64,000 nt of DNA. Source: Puffinus mauretanicus. Lineage: Eukaryota; Chordata; Aves; Procellariiformes; Procellariidae. Below, one piece after another: positions 47,924 to 59,600 of this stretch (the stretch's first letter is position 1; the number at the start of each line of letters is the position of its first letter). The stretch covers positions 868,001 to 932,000 of the forward strand of contig JAJKFH010001810.1 in the NCBI GenBank assembly GCA_023333565.1. Reading direction: 5' to 3'. The position numbers were made by a program, and so were the translations under genes. A model generated the notes under the pieces. The model searched no databases. It had not been told where the DNA came from and was given only the letters and a program-made list of their open reading frames with translations.

Positions 47924-50608
47924 ATGGTGTGCACGCACAGCTACATGTACAAGCATGTGTGCGTACACATGCACACATGCATGCCAGCCAATCCATTACA
48001 GTGCTTTTGAATAACATTTTGAGTGTGAACTTTCTGAAATCCCACATGTCTACTTTGGATGTAACCCACTTGGAAAATTCAAATGAAAAACAGAAAGTTG
48101 AATGTTTGAGTTGGTACTCTAACAGATTTGGATTACTGAAACACACACCACTGCCGGTAAAAATGTTCAAGATCTCTCATGAGAACTTAATATACTATTT
48201 CAATATCTTTACTTGTCTGGTAATGTCTCTGGAAAGCTAGTCATAATCATCATCTTAATTAAAAGATGTCCAAAATTAGACTGACAGAACCATGAGCCTA
48301 AGTCTGTCTTCTGTCAGACTCACAGCAATATGTTCTGAAGCTATCCTATATCCCACGTACTATCTTGCAAGTTACTATGTGGCTATTACAGAAAATTGTT
48401 TTAATTTGCATTAGGAAGCACTGGAGAAGGATTTTCATACATAGTAAATGCTACTTACAGAGGGATATTTTTCAACCCTCAGTATTTAAAAAAAAAAAAA
48501 AATCTACGCAGGTAATATATGTAAACCACTTAATGGAACTAGTCACAGTAATGCTTGCTTTGGTGTCAATTCCATTACTTTGATCAGTGCCTCTTCAAGG
48601 TGGAAAATAGCTTGTGGAGAACAGTTTAAAATGCTTTATCCAGAGAAACAAATACTTAAATAATTTGTGACTTTTGCTCTACAAAAATCACAGATGTATT
48701 TGACTGAAATGCTGAAATGAATTCAGAATTAAGAATGGAGAAGAAATGGCTAACGCCCACTTTTTCAACTTTTCATTTTGTAAATCAGAAAAAAATCCAC
48801 TGAAGCTGAAAATAATTCACTGCTAAAAAAATGATGCAAATAAGATTTGACTCAGGCCTCCCTGTGTGTTACCTGTTTGTCTGACTGCAGATTCTGGTGA
48901 TTTAATGTTGTTCCTATCTCCATTGCGTTCAAGCATTTCACATTAATGAGCACATAGGACAAATTGTTGTGTTGGTTCTTAGATTCCCCTCTTGCTTCTT
49001 CCTCCATCTGCCCAGGACAGACCAGTGTAATTCTAGGCAATGCTGCTCTTATGAGCATCTCTTCTGAAAAAAAGACTTTACTGAAAGCTTTTACACTTGA
49101 CTGGAGTGCACACTGATCTCAAGAAATTTATTGCACAGGTGGTCCTGAGCAGAAAATATTCTATTTTCCATGTCAGTCTAGATATACCAAAGTGGAATGC
49201 ACATGTCTTGGTGACTTATGGATGTGTGCGCCGAGATAATAAGTCTCCAGTTTACCAGGTTCTCAGAAGTGTAGGGTCCCCATCCTCCCTCCTTCCTTTT
49301 CCTCAGGGGAAGATGAAAAATATCATGGGGGAAAGGTTTGGATGGGAACAGAGCAGAGGATTTGGCACGCTCCCAGCAAATCTTCCGCCACTATCCCTCC
49401 TTCTCGTCTCCTTCCCCCACTGAAGAAGGTGTAGCCTTTGAAGATGCCATGGAAAAGCATGGAAGGAGAAAGGGGAGCACAGGAAAAGACTTTGAAAATC
49501 AGTGTATCTTGGGCCACACTGCTCAGGGACTAAACCTGGTACCCTAGACCGCATGAATCATAGGTCCGATGTATTTCCTTCTTGCAGACCACTGAATTGT
49601 GCCACAGTCTCAGTTTTGCTGAGGGTTGCGTGGTATTCCTTACAAGAATAAATTACTGTAGTCCAGCACAAATCAGTTCTGTGCCTATCTAAACTATTGT
49701 TCGCAGAAGCAAGTGATGGGTAGAACAAATATTAATAGTCTGTAAAATAATAACAAATGTTTATTCCCAAGTTCCTAATGCACCCATCCATGCTTTATAA
49801 GGATGACTCATGTGTCCTTTCAGCCAATTCTTCCTCTGGATATACAGGGGACCTAAGTCACTCAGGCTCCAAAACCACTTTGGTACTTTTGAAAAGATTT
49901 CTCATTATGAACTGAGTCAGACTTTTTCCTGAACTTTATGAGGTCCTCTGAAATGGATGAACATTGAAATGCCTTTGATATTATCATTGTCTCTCAGAGT
50001 AATAATTATAATTAGCTCTTTTCTAATATCCTCTTTTGGCTTTAGTACAGCTAAGGCTATAAAACAGACTTGAAATTTATCCCAGGCACTGTTGGGAACT
50101 CTTCTGTATTTTAAGTCAATACCTAAATATAATCAGCTTTCTTAATGTGAATGAAAAGTCTGTATGAAGTCAAAGGGCTTTTATGATGTTCTGCAAAGAT
50201 ATTAGACTCTTACTGCTGTGAAATAACCTTGACTAGATGCCTAGACACTCTGGTGAGGGGCACAGTAAAATGTGTCCCGTTTTTCTTCCCTCCTACCCCA
50301 TTTCATCCCTCTATCCTTGTCTTAGTGTTTTCCTGCACAGATTCTGCACAGAATCTTCCTTTCCAAGTGACCTGAGCCTCTCCCACATTCTTCCCTCTCC
50401 GAAAACTCACTCCCTTTTCTCCTTTTCATTTCTAAATTCTTCGTATGCATCATTTACAGCCACTGTGTTTCCTACTGCAGTCAGAAACCATTTTCAAAGA
50501 CATGTGCCCATGACTCCCTAATAAACAAGTTCATATCAAATTGTCTGATAACTGCTTCCTAAAAAGCAAGTATTCTATCTCCACCACTCCTTGAGAGGAC
50601 TGTCTTGT

Positions 50609-50761
50609 TGTCCTGGTTTTGCCTGGGATGGAGTTAATTTTCCTCTTAGTAGCTGGTATAGTGCTGTGGTTTGGATTTAGTATGAGAATAATGTTGATAA
50701 CACACTGATGTTTTAGTTGTGGCTAAGCAGTGCTTATACTAAGTCAAGGACTTTTCAGCTT
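50609..50761 (+). mobile_element. LTR left part, split by CR1
   Basis: This is the first part of an ERVL-like LTR, starting TGTCCTGGTTTTGCC. It aligns with the start of the minus-strand LTR at 41594-42107 (shared TTGGATTTAGTATGAGAA and GATAACACACTGAT-type blocks). It breaks off after TTTTCAGCTT, where a CR1 begins, and resumes near 51383. Confidence 0.9.
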
Positions 50762-51382
50762 AGAATCATAGAATCAGTGAGGTTGGAAAAGACCTTTAAG
50801 ATCATCGAGTCCAACCGTCAATCCAACACACCATGCCCCCTACACCATGTCCCTAAGGGCCTCATCTACACGTCTTTTAAATACCTCCAGGGATGGTGAC
50901 TCTACCACTTCCCTGGGCAGCCTGTTCCAAGGCCTGACCACTCTTTCAGTAAAAAAATTTCTCCTAATGTCCAGTCTAAACCTCCCCTGGCGCAACTTGA
51001 GGCCATTTCCTCTTGTCCTATCACTAGTTACTTGGGAGAAGAGACCAACCCCCACCTCGCTACAACCTCCTTTCAGGTAGTTGTAGAGCGCGATGAGGTC
51101 TCCCCTCAGCCTCCTCTTCTCCAGACTAAACAACCCCAGTTCCCTCAGCCGCTCCTCATAAGACTTGTGCTCCAGGCCCTTCACCAGCTTCGTTGCCCTC
51201 CTCTGGACACGCTCCAGCACCTCCATGTCCTTCTTGTAGTGAGGGGCCCAGAACTGAACACAGGATTCGAGGTGCGGCCTCACCAGTGCCCAGTACAGGG
51301 GCACGATCACCTCCCTGCTCCTGCTGGCCACACTATTCCTAATACAGGGCAGGATGCCTAATACACTATGCCTAATACAGGC
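50762..51382 (-). mobile_element. CR1 LINE inserted in LTR, well-preserved 3' frame
   Basis: This minus-strand, 5'-truncated CR1 has its tail at 50762-50775 (reverse of ATTCTATGATTCT). The ORF2 C-terminus is open without interruption from about 51391 to its own stop at 50840, about 183 codons. It includes [43 protein letters not shown] and a final VDEALRDMV. The lack of frame breaks suggests a fairly young copy. At the 5' end the word CCTAATACA recurs three times (51335-51380), a small local duplication. It shares its subfamily with the 61863-62024 copy, both having the KRRVDEA-type end and GACGGTTGGACTCGATGATC. Confidence 0.95.
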
Positions 51383-51755
51383 CAGGTGCACAAGAAGCTG
51401 GGAGGGGGCACAGCCAGGACAGCTGACCCAAACTGGCCAATGGGATATTCCATACCATATGACATCATGCTCAGCATATAAACTGGGGGGAGTTGGCTGA
51501 GGGGCAGCGATTGCTGCTCAGGGACTGGCTGGGCATTGGTCAGCGGGTGGTGAGCAATTGCACTGTGTATCACTTGTTTTGTGTATTCTTTTATCATTAT
51601 TGTCATTATTATTTTCTCTTCCTTTGCTGTCCTATAAAACTGTCTTTATCTCAACCCATGGGGTTTATGTTTTTTTTCCTGATTCTCTCCCCCATCTCAC
51701 CAGGGGGGAGTGAGCGAGCGGCTGTGTGGTTGCTGACTGGGGTTAAACCATGACA
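51383..51755 (+). mobile_element. LTR right part, split by CR1
   Basis: The LTR resumes with GTGCACAAGAAGCTGGGAGG and continues through CCATACCATATGACATCA, a TATA box CATATAAAC (51475-51483), a decayed poly(A) signal (CTATAAAAC, about 51632-51640), and the terminal GGGGTTAAACCATGACA at 51755. A flanking TGTCTT word occurs both before the left part (50601-50606) and after this part (51757-51762), but not exactly at the ends, so the target duplication is uncertain. No internal retroviral sequence is present. Confidence 0.9.
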
Positions 51756-52033
51756 GTGTCTTCTCATATTTTTGAACTGTTGCTGTCTTTCAGATTGTAG
51801 GATTTGGCCTTTAGCTGGTCATCCAGGTGTCCATAGTGTCCCAGAGTGTTCAGTCATTGTCCGCTGCTCTTTCCCTTCTGCATACTGTCATTGAGCAGCA
51901 GAATCCAGATCACCTTTATTCTGAGGAGTCTCCATTTTACTTCTGTGTGGAGCTTTCACCTCTGATACAGATGTAAACCTCACCTTGTGTTTCTGTCATA
52001 TACTTATCACAGGACCATATGAAAATTCAGATG

Positions 52034-52205
52034 GGAGGACATCAGGAGGTCTCTAATTCAACCTCCTGCCCAAAGCAGGGTCAGCTCTGAAGTCAGATCA
52101 GGCTGCTCAGGGCTTTATCCAGCTGCATCTTAAAAACCTTAATGGAAGGAGACTGTGCAACCTCTCTGGGAAGCCTGATCTAGTGCTGGACTGTTCTTGT
52201 GAATC
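52034..52205 (-). mobile_element. Short CR1 3'-region fragment
   Basis: The plus strand reads AGGAGGTCTCTAATTCAACC, CTGCCCAAAGCAGGGTCAG, GCTCAGGGCTTTATCCAG and GCAACCTCTCTGGGAAGCCTG. This is the complement of a CR1 3' region from a subfamily different from the other copies here. The terminal tail is not preserved. It lies about 280 bp beyond the split LTR. Confidence 0.85.
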
Positions 52206-52294
52206 TCAGACTCTGAAGAGCACTCAGATAGAGTGCTGCTTTTCTTTACTACTCACTCACTATGAAAACTCTATATTCTTTCTTGTCATCAAGT

Positions 52295-52743
52295 TCCATC
52301 ACCTGGGTGCTGGTGTTGCACAGACACTCAGAGACAGAATTCTGTGTGCAGAAATTAATTTATTTGGATTGTGGCATAGGGGCATGCACAGGGCATAGGG
52401 GATTGTGGCTGTCTGGTGGCAAGAGGAGTTTCCGTTGCAAGGGTTCTCACAGCAGCCTCTTCAGCTGAATAGAGTGAGACTTCCTGATTTGCTGTTCTGC
52501 TCATTTCATATAATCTAGCTGGCCTGTGGTTGTACATGACCACTTCAGCACATATGTAATAATTTGTTATTGATTGTCTCAACTATACACAAAAGATCTC
52601 TGAAATACCTTACCAAAGAGCTGTCCTACGTGATCATTTCTACATCTATAGGAACATTTTCTATTGACTATTTACACGTTTTATCCACGTACAGTTTGAT
52701 TGATCCTGCAGCAAGAATCTGTGTGACACTCCACCCACAACAT
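52295..52743 (-). mobile_element. Possible unclassified LTR, minus strand
   Basis: On the minus strand a block begins TGTTGTGGGTGGAGTGTCAC. It contains a TATA-like ATTATATGAAATG (about 52505-52517), then an AATAAATTAATTTC poly(A)-like signal (about 52354-52367), and ends near GTCTGTGCAACA. The order of TATA, poly(A) signal and ends fits an LTR of about 450 bp. I could not find a matching target-site duplication and do not recognise the family. It could also be unique sequence with chance motifs. Confidence 0.3.
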
Positions 52744-55700
52744 TAATCAATAGATTTAAGCAAATAAATTGGACTTGACACAGCAGGAGCTGCCTGGTGG
52801 AATCTCTAGGGCTGTCTAAAATTCCCACCTGGAGAGCTCTTGCAACAATCAATAAAATACTTAATTTTCAAGGTGGCTGGTATTTCAGACAATCACCTAA
52901 TTTTTTTAATTCTCAGTTGGAAAGTGATGATAACAGTGAGCTTAATTCCTAACTTTCATGAGATGGGGGAGTACTCCCAAGTCCTGGGAGTCTTTTGCTG
53001 TCACTGGTATGTATCTCTCTCAGTCATTTCAATAAACCGTGTACTCCTCCAGGCGCTAAGTGGAAGTCTCCAGCTGGCATTCAAATTAGCAAATTAGTTT
53101 ACTATAGCACCATCATATTGACACAAGCATAGAAATGGATTTTTGTTTGGTACTTTTTGGTTACTATTTAACTGTGTATAAAGAAGGAGGACATTGCATT
53201 CATTCATACAGTGTGGACAGGTCTGGTTTGTTCTCAGCTTGTACACATTTGTTATTAATGTATTCTTGTTATTAACATACTTCTTGTTCCAGGTGTATTT
53301 GTTCTATTTTATTCAACTCTGCTAAGCCAGGGTTGGTGCCTGATTTTGTTGTTGTTATTTGGAAAAACACAAAAACAAAACAAATAAAAAACCTTCTCCT
53401 TTTGTCTCTTAATTTGTATCAATACCTTATTCTTGTAATGAAAGACCTTATTCTGATATTACCTCGTTAACGTGGATTCAGGGCTGGCACTTGCTTGTTT
53501 AAATTCTACTTTCAGTTACCCTGGTATGACACAACAAGGCTATTCATTTAATCAAGTTCAGAATACACTTAAAACTCAGAATTTATGAATCTGAGATTGT
53601 GAAGAGAGGGAGAATATATGGCCCAAAGAATCTATTAGAGAAGTTTTACACAAGTCCTGTGGAACTTGGATATCTGAGATGAAATGACAATGAGTGAAAG
53701 AAATGACAACGAACATAATTTTCTGTTACGTGTTACTTTAATCTTTTCCATAAAAACCACTGAAAAGTCTTGGTCATGGTACTTGCTTGAAAGCTGCATA
53801 GGAAAAAGTTCATAAAATTAGATTTCCAAGTCATTCAATCACTACTTGGTCAAACAGTTCAGAAAAAACTGTTCATTTTACTATAAATTATACTTTTTTT
53901 ATTTTCTCTCTGTGTGTGTGTGATTTCTAATGAGGACAGTCCTTACACATTGGAAAACTGAAACATTCATAAATACATTTGACCTGACTGACTGGAAGCT
54001 TTACTTTGACTTCACTCTGAAGACCACAGTCAAGTTTGAGAATGAGTATACAAATGCACACAGAAAACCAGATGCTCCAACCCATGAAATATTTGTATTA
54101 ATTACATTTTTATAACACAAAGCAACTTCAAAATGCCTGTTGTTAGCTTTGCGTATGCCTTGGATAAGGAAAATATTCACCAGCAGAAAGCCTACAGAAG
54201 CTCCTCAGTAAAAACATAATGGCAAGTGGATATGTCCTATATGAGAACATACATACGTGCTATAAGAACAAAAGTCCACCCAGCCTGGTATCCTGTGGCT
54301 GACAGTAGCCAAAACAAATGCCCTGGGCATATGGGAGAGGGGTAAGCACATAATGATTTTCCCAGAATATTTTTCTACCTTCCTGCTATTTGCAATTCTG
54401 AGATATCTTGGAAGAAACATGACATTTTTACATTTAAGAGAACTAAGGTAGATAGACCACCACCTGTACCAGCAATACTCCATTCCCTGATTGAAAAAAC
54501 AATCAGCTGATGAGCAGTGCTGGTGGGGCAAAATCGTCTTTGTTATTTTCCCTTCCTGGTAATTTATGTGATATCACAAGCACAAATCTTGCCTGCGTGG
54601 CCCTGTTGAATCTAACAGTAGGCAGGAAAAGAGCGGATTTGGAGTTTGGGAATTAGTATCTTTGTGCTTGGCAATACAGCATTTGGATGCGTTTCGTGCT
54701 TTTGTGTCACCATTCACATGTGTTTGGCAGGGGATGCAGGAGGATGTTCGGGGCAGCAAAGGTTCGCAGCCCTTTTCCAACAGAACGCAGCTTGCCAGCG
54801 GCAAGTTACTCTGGTTTAAAAACCTGACTTGGATTAGAAGGGGCATGCATGTTACTTTCAAAATATCCTTAAATCTTCTGGAATGTAAAAAATAGCATCG
54901 ATCATTTCAAGATTTCCTGAGGTGGAGGCACTGCTGATACCCCTTTGGGGTCTGATCCCAAACCATCTTGCATCCATAACAGCGTTTCTATTGCCTGAAC
55001 AGGACTTAAGGAGATTTTCTTCCTCCTTCCTATTACTTTTGTTTAACTAATATAGTTAAGAAAATCTGATCTGTTTAACCAGTTTAATTAAATAAGTGTG
55101 ATTTTTTTTGTGTGAACATTATTGTGTTGGATTAATTGAATCTAGTTTAAATATTCTGGATCAATTTATACCAAAAAGAAATAAAAACAGTATTGGACTG
55201 GAATACTTGTTCACATACAGATTTCAGTGTTCCCCATTTAAGTCTACAGCTAGTGTAATTTTGGACCTTGGACTGTGTATGATGCCATTTCACAGAACAT
55301 CAGGTTTTTGAGACAATGTTTTCTGGGGTTGCATTTACTTCATCATCTATTTCTCCTTAAAAATTCAACACTGAGCAGCAGCATTTGTAAAAAAAAGAGC
55401 TAGAAAACTATTTTCATGAAAAGCAACAGCAAAAACCATACTTGGAGTCTACAAATGTTCAGATCCAGAAGCTGGTGAAATCACTGGGAAAATGTTTATT
55501 GACATTAAAATTTTGGATCACGTCCAGCAGACCACATCTTCAGAACTGATAACGAATTTTGTAGTGACTAACACTTTCCAACATTAAGTTTTTCTCTTCT
55601 TTGAAATAGCAAAAAGAGCAGTTCCTTTAGGCTATTTTACAGAGCTAAGCATCAAAAAGGTCTATAATAGCCAAATTTAAGCTATTAAAAGGGAAATTTT

Positions 55701-56194
55701 TAAATGCAATTAATGGGGTTTTTTGCAAGCCAGTGTCTTGTAATCTTCCATTTGGGACAGTTTTATGACACTCTATTAAAGAAGCTTTTTTATACACAGA
55801 TTCTCTTCTTACAAACGTTGTGTGTTAAAGCTCAGTGAAATTCTTGTTAGATGGAAATTATTGGCATAATCTTTTCTTTTTCCCCATTGGGAAATTCCTT
55901 ATCTTTAATTAAGATACGTGTCAAAATATTGTCCACCCATACACTGCTTTATGAGGGACTCTTAGAAACTTTATTGAGACAGAACACAGAGCTGGTGACT
56001 GCAAAAGCTATTGGTACCTAAATGTCAGGGGCACTCAGGTCCTTTGTATGTACAGAACTGTATAAAGTGTCTTTGAGAGCGAATGAGATGTGCGTGTTTT
56101 GTCATCGGCTTTAAAAGGAGCAGGGCTGGGTCCTGATGAAGTGAGAGTGAGATGGCAGGAGGCTCCTGTTCCTCATGCATTAACAGTGATCGAA
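52744..56194. other. Unique AT-rich stretch
   Basis: No gene or repeat is recognised. There is a short (TG)n run near 53911-53921 and several A- or T-rich patches (near 53364-53390 and 55107-55115). Confidence 0.5.
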
Positions 56195-56590
56195 ACAGAA
56201 AAGAACTGCATGGGCAGCCTGGTCCGCACCAGGAAGGCCGGTGCCAGGGAAACGATGCACATCATTGCTCTCTACAGCTTCCTGAGGAGGGAAAGTGGAG
56301 AGGGAGGTCCTGAGCTCTTCTCCCTGGAATCCAGTGATGGGACGTGTGGGAATCGTTCAAAGCTGCATCCGGGAGGTTTAAACTTGACATTAGGAAGCAT
56401 TTCGTTACAGAGAGGGTGGTCAAACACTGGAACAGGCTTCCTAGAGAGGTGGTCGATGCCCCAAGCCTGTCAGTGTTTAGGAAACATTTGGACAATGCCC
56501 TTAATAACATGCTTTAACTTTTGGTCAGCCCTTAAGTGGTCAGGCAGTTGGACTAGATGATCATTGTAGGTCTCTTCCAACTGAAATATT
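56195..56590 (+). mobile_element. CR1 LINE 3' portion, plus strand
   Basis: The sequence runs through ATTGCTCTCTACAGCTTCCT, TCCAGTGATGGGACGTGTGG (DRTRGN region), GACATTAGGAAGCATTTCG, AGGGTGGTCAAACACTGGAA, CTAGAGAGGTGGTCGATGCC and ends TTGGACTAGATGATCATTGT with an ATATTCTATTC tail. It is a CR1 of a subfamily different from the 50762 and 61863 copies. The frame is broken relative to the family. The left boundary is uncertain by perhaps 100 bp. Confidence 0.88.
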
Positions 56591-56659
56591 CTATTCTGTT
56601 CTATTCTATTCTATTCTATTCTATTCTATTCTATTCTATTCTATTCTATTCTATTCTAT
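56591..56659 (+). repeat. (CTATT)n microsatellite on CR1 tail
   Basis: Eleven perfect CTATT units run from 56601 to 56655, preceded by CTATT CTGTT and followed by a partial unit. It starts directly in the CR1 3' tail, so it almost certainly grew from that tail. Confidence 0.97.
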
Positions 56660-59600
56660 CTCCTCATAGACCTTCTTCTGTTCCAATGGTTTTTTTCTTC
56701 CTTACAGCATGGGGAGTGATCCAGGAGATACTAGGGAGAAAGGAAGGGAGGATATTCTTCTTCACCAAACTGTTTACCTGTCACCAAAATATCAAATTCC
56801 ATCTATTCCTTTGTGTGTAATAGATTCCTATTTATACTTTGATTCCTTAGCATTTGATGAAAGAGATTATATTGTTAGAAACAAGCCAAATCCCCACCCT
56901 TAAAATCTGGGAAAGCGGGTTAAAAAGTGTCATCTGGGATTCAGTCAGGAATTCAGAAAATTCACTTTTTAAAATAAAATAAAAACCTCATTCTCATACT
57001 AAATTTTTCAGAATATGACTTATTCTTTGAGTTCTGTCAGGAATAGGGATAACAGTAGTTCAGCAGATGAAAATAAATTATTCTTTGATTCTATGATTAG
57101 TTTTTAGCCAGATAAGTCACTTGACTTTCCTGGTAGTCATGTTCTGAAGCCTCTTTACAAAGTTTTGCTAGCTCTCACCTTGGGTACATTAGACCCAGCT
57201 CCAAGTGGAACAGCAGAATGGAGACAATATTGCGTATATTCAGATACCTCGTGTTCTTGTTCCAAAAATTACTTTCTCACCAGGCAAGCCCAGGAGAGCT
57301 CATTAACACAAAGCCTGATTCTCAACTCTGTCTGCCAGCTTGATGCCACTGAGTCCATGGAGTTACTCCAGAGCAAAATTGATGTAACAGAGTGAAGAGA
57401 AAACCCCTTCTCATTGTCCACATTTTGTCTTTTTTAATAAAAAAAGTAGACATTTCTTCTCTATTCCTGTAAGAAATTTATATTTGCTGGGAATGAGACT
57501 TGGGGTTTATAATGTGACTGCATTATTATTCTTTCTCCTGCTTGGTTTTTTTGTAACCAAAGTTAAGCTGAAATTGAATACTGAACTGTTATGTTTGTAT
57601 CATAGAAGTCAGCTCTACTTTTCATCTTTGATGCTTGGCTGGGAAGGGGTCCCAGAACCTCCCAGTGGAGACAGTCCAGAGCCATTTTTACAAACTCTGG
57701 CAGTGGTATCCTTTTTTGGCCATTCAGACCACTTTATGTCAGCACCCATAATAGTTCTGCTCCCACTAGGCAGTGGTCAAGTGGGGTAAACTGAGTTTAA
57801 GCAGAACCCAGTTTTGTTCCTGGCACAGGCAAGTTCTGGAAGCAGGATGCATTTCTTCTCAAGGGGATCTCAGAAATCTCCTTACCTCTCGTTCCGCACT
57901 AGAGTCAGTTTGGTTGTACTTGTGTGCAGGTACCAAAGCAGTCTTGGGGAAAGAGGTAGGCTATGGTCTCAGTGCTTGCCTTTTCTCAGTTCTCTGGAGT
58001 ATCTGCTGGCAAGAAATGGTAAAACATGGAGATCTCTTGGTTTTGTTTGTCAATGTTTATGTTAACTCAGTTGTTTTAGCAGATTGCAACAGCTGTGAAA
58101 CCCCACCACAGAGATGTTCCTGGAATAATTATCTCCTGCTGCAGTCTAATCAGAATAGAGAATGTGACTGGGTCAAGGCTTTGGAGTTTGTTAAGATGAG
58201 ATCCGTGCGATGATAAATAATGTATGTGTCTAATGTGTTGCAACAAGATGTAAAAGAAAATTAATTCCAGAGGCAGTCTTTATTATTCTCGAGTCTGTAA
58301 CCTGTTGTCTTCGCTGTGAGTGAAATGCCAAATTGCAGCTAAAATCCTGTTCTGCAAATGAAATCTTTTAGTCATACTAATTTTAATTTTAAATTTAATT
58401 GTTTGCATTTTACAACTCTTACTATTAGCCCGGAAGCCAGTTCTACCTCCTAAATTCTAAGACACACAAAAAGCTATTTTCCGATTCTAGTACTGCAAAT
58501 TATGATGCCATAGCATTATCTCAACTGCTTCTCAGGAAGGCCATGGGTAATGAACTGAGGAGGAAATTGGGGCTATTGGGAAGGCCTGTAGGAAGCAGAG
58601 GGCTTGGGGCAGGAAGGATCTAGAGACCTTTGGTAGATACAGCATGTAGGCTACAAAGCCATGGAACACTAGGTTTCATCAGTTCTACTAGAACACTTTG
58701 TTGCTACAGGAAAATATATCCATGTAAATAAGCAATAAAGTCCAACTATTGCTCAGGTTCAACAAGCCATCAGTGGAGACTTATGCCGCTTTGAACTGGG
58801 AGCATGCACAGTTACTGTGTCTGAAACCTGGGGACAGTAACTTCCTGCCAGCTTTGCCCCTATATAGCTCAAATGCTCCTCTTATACCTCAACTTTTGAA
58901 TCTGGTCCTGATCTCCCAATGCTTAAGCTTCAAAATTACTTCAAGGCACTTCACCAGCCAAAAACACTAAAAGATTCACTTTCCCCTTAAAGAAATGACT
59001 TTGGAGTGAAATATGACTTTTTTCACAGCATGAATCAATTCTAAACAATATTTTATTAGAGGAAATGAAACATACCAGGTGGAGCTGCAACAGGAATTTT
59101 AAATTGGCAAAATTAATCAAACTCCAAATTTGACAGGTCAGTAGAGTTAATATAACCAGACTTTCAGAAAGTGTCCACTAGTGAATATTGTGCAAGACTG
59201 TTTCTTTCCAAATGGGAGAAAAAACCCAAACTATTTAGATACCATCTGCTACAACCTATATCCCCTTGCACCCAAAGAGGTTAGAACAGTGCATTCCATA
59301 ACAAGTGACTGGACCTGTACAAATGGCATAGGTCAATCTTTTGCTATAAAAATTCACTAGCTCCAGGCAGACCTCTGTCTGGAGCAACTGCAAAAGTGGG
59401 TTTAGGTGACCTTGATGTACATACCTCCAAGTACAGAGATAATAATCTGAGAATATATATCTAAATCTAAACTAAGTGCTAGAGCTCTATGTTCAGCTGA
59501 AATTTGTTGAACATCTTTGCAAACCAGCTTGGCTAATATCTAATTTTAACAGCATAAGTTCTGCTAATTAGTTCAGTATTCAGCAACTCAGCTTTCAGAC

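Larger units (their letters stand above)
46125..50608. other. Unique non-coding stretch
   Basis: No gene is recognised. Small items are an 18-bp imperfect tandem at 47839-47873, a CTCF-like motif at 47911-47923, an alternating CA/TG-rich patch at 47930-47985 and an A run at about 48488-48501. The interval 49097-49550 has overlapping frames on both strands and purine-rich parts but no family match. Confidence 0.5.

Noticed and set aside
49097..49550. Possible coding exon
   Set aside because: Several frames on both strands are open at once, none with a known domain, and the splice-like signals are weak.
41594..51755. The three related LTRs as ends of one provirus
   Set aside because: The first is in the opposite orientation and has its own target duplication; no internal retroviral sequence lies between them and the subfamilies differ.
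57773..58213. 146-codon plus-strand open frame
   Set aside because: It starts with GTG, shows no recognisable motif, and frames of this length are expected by chance in a 64-kb six-frame scan.
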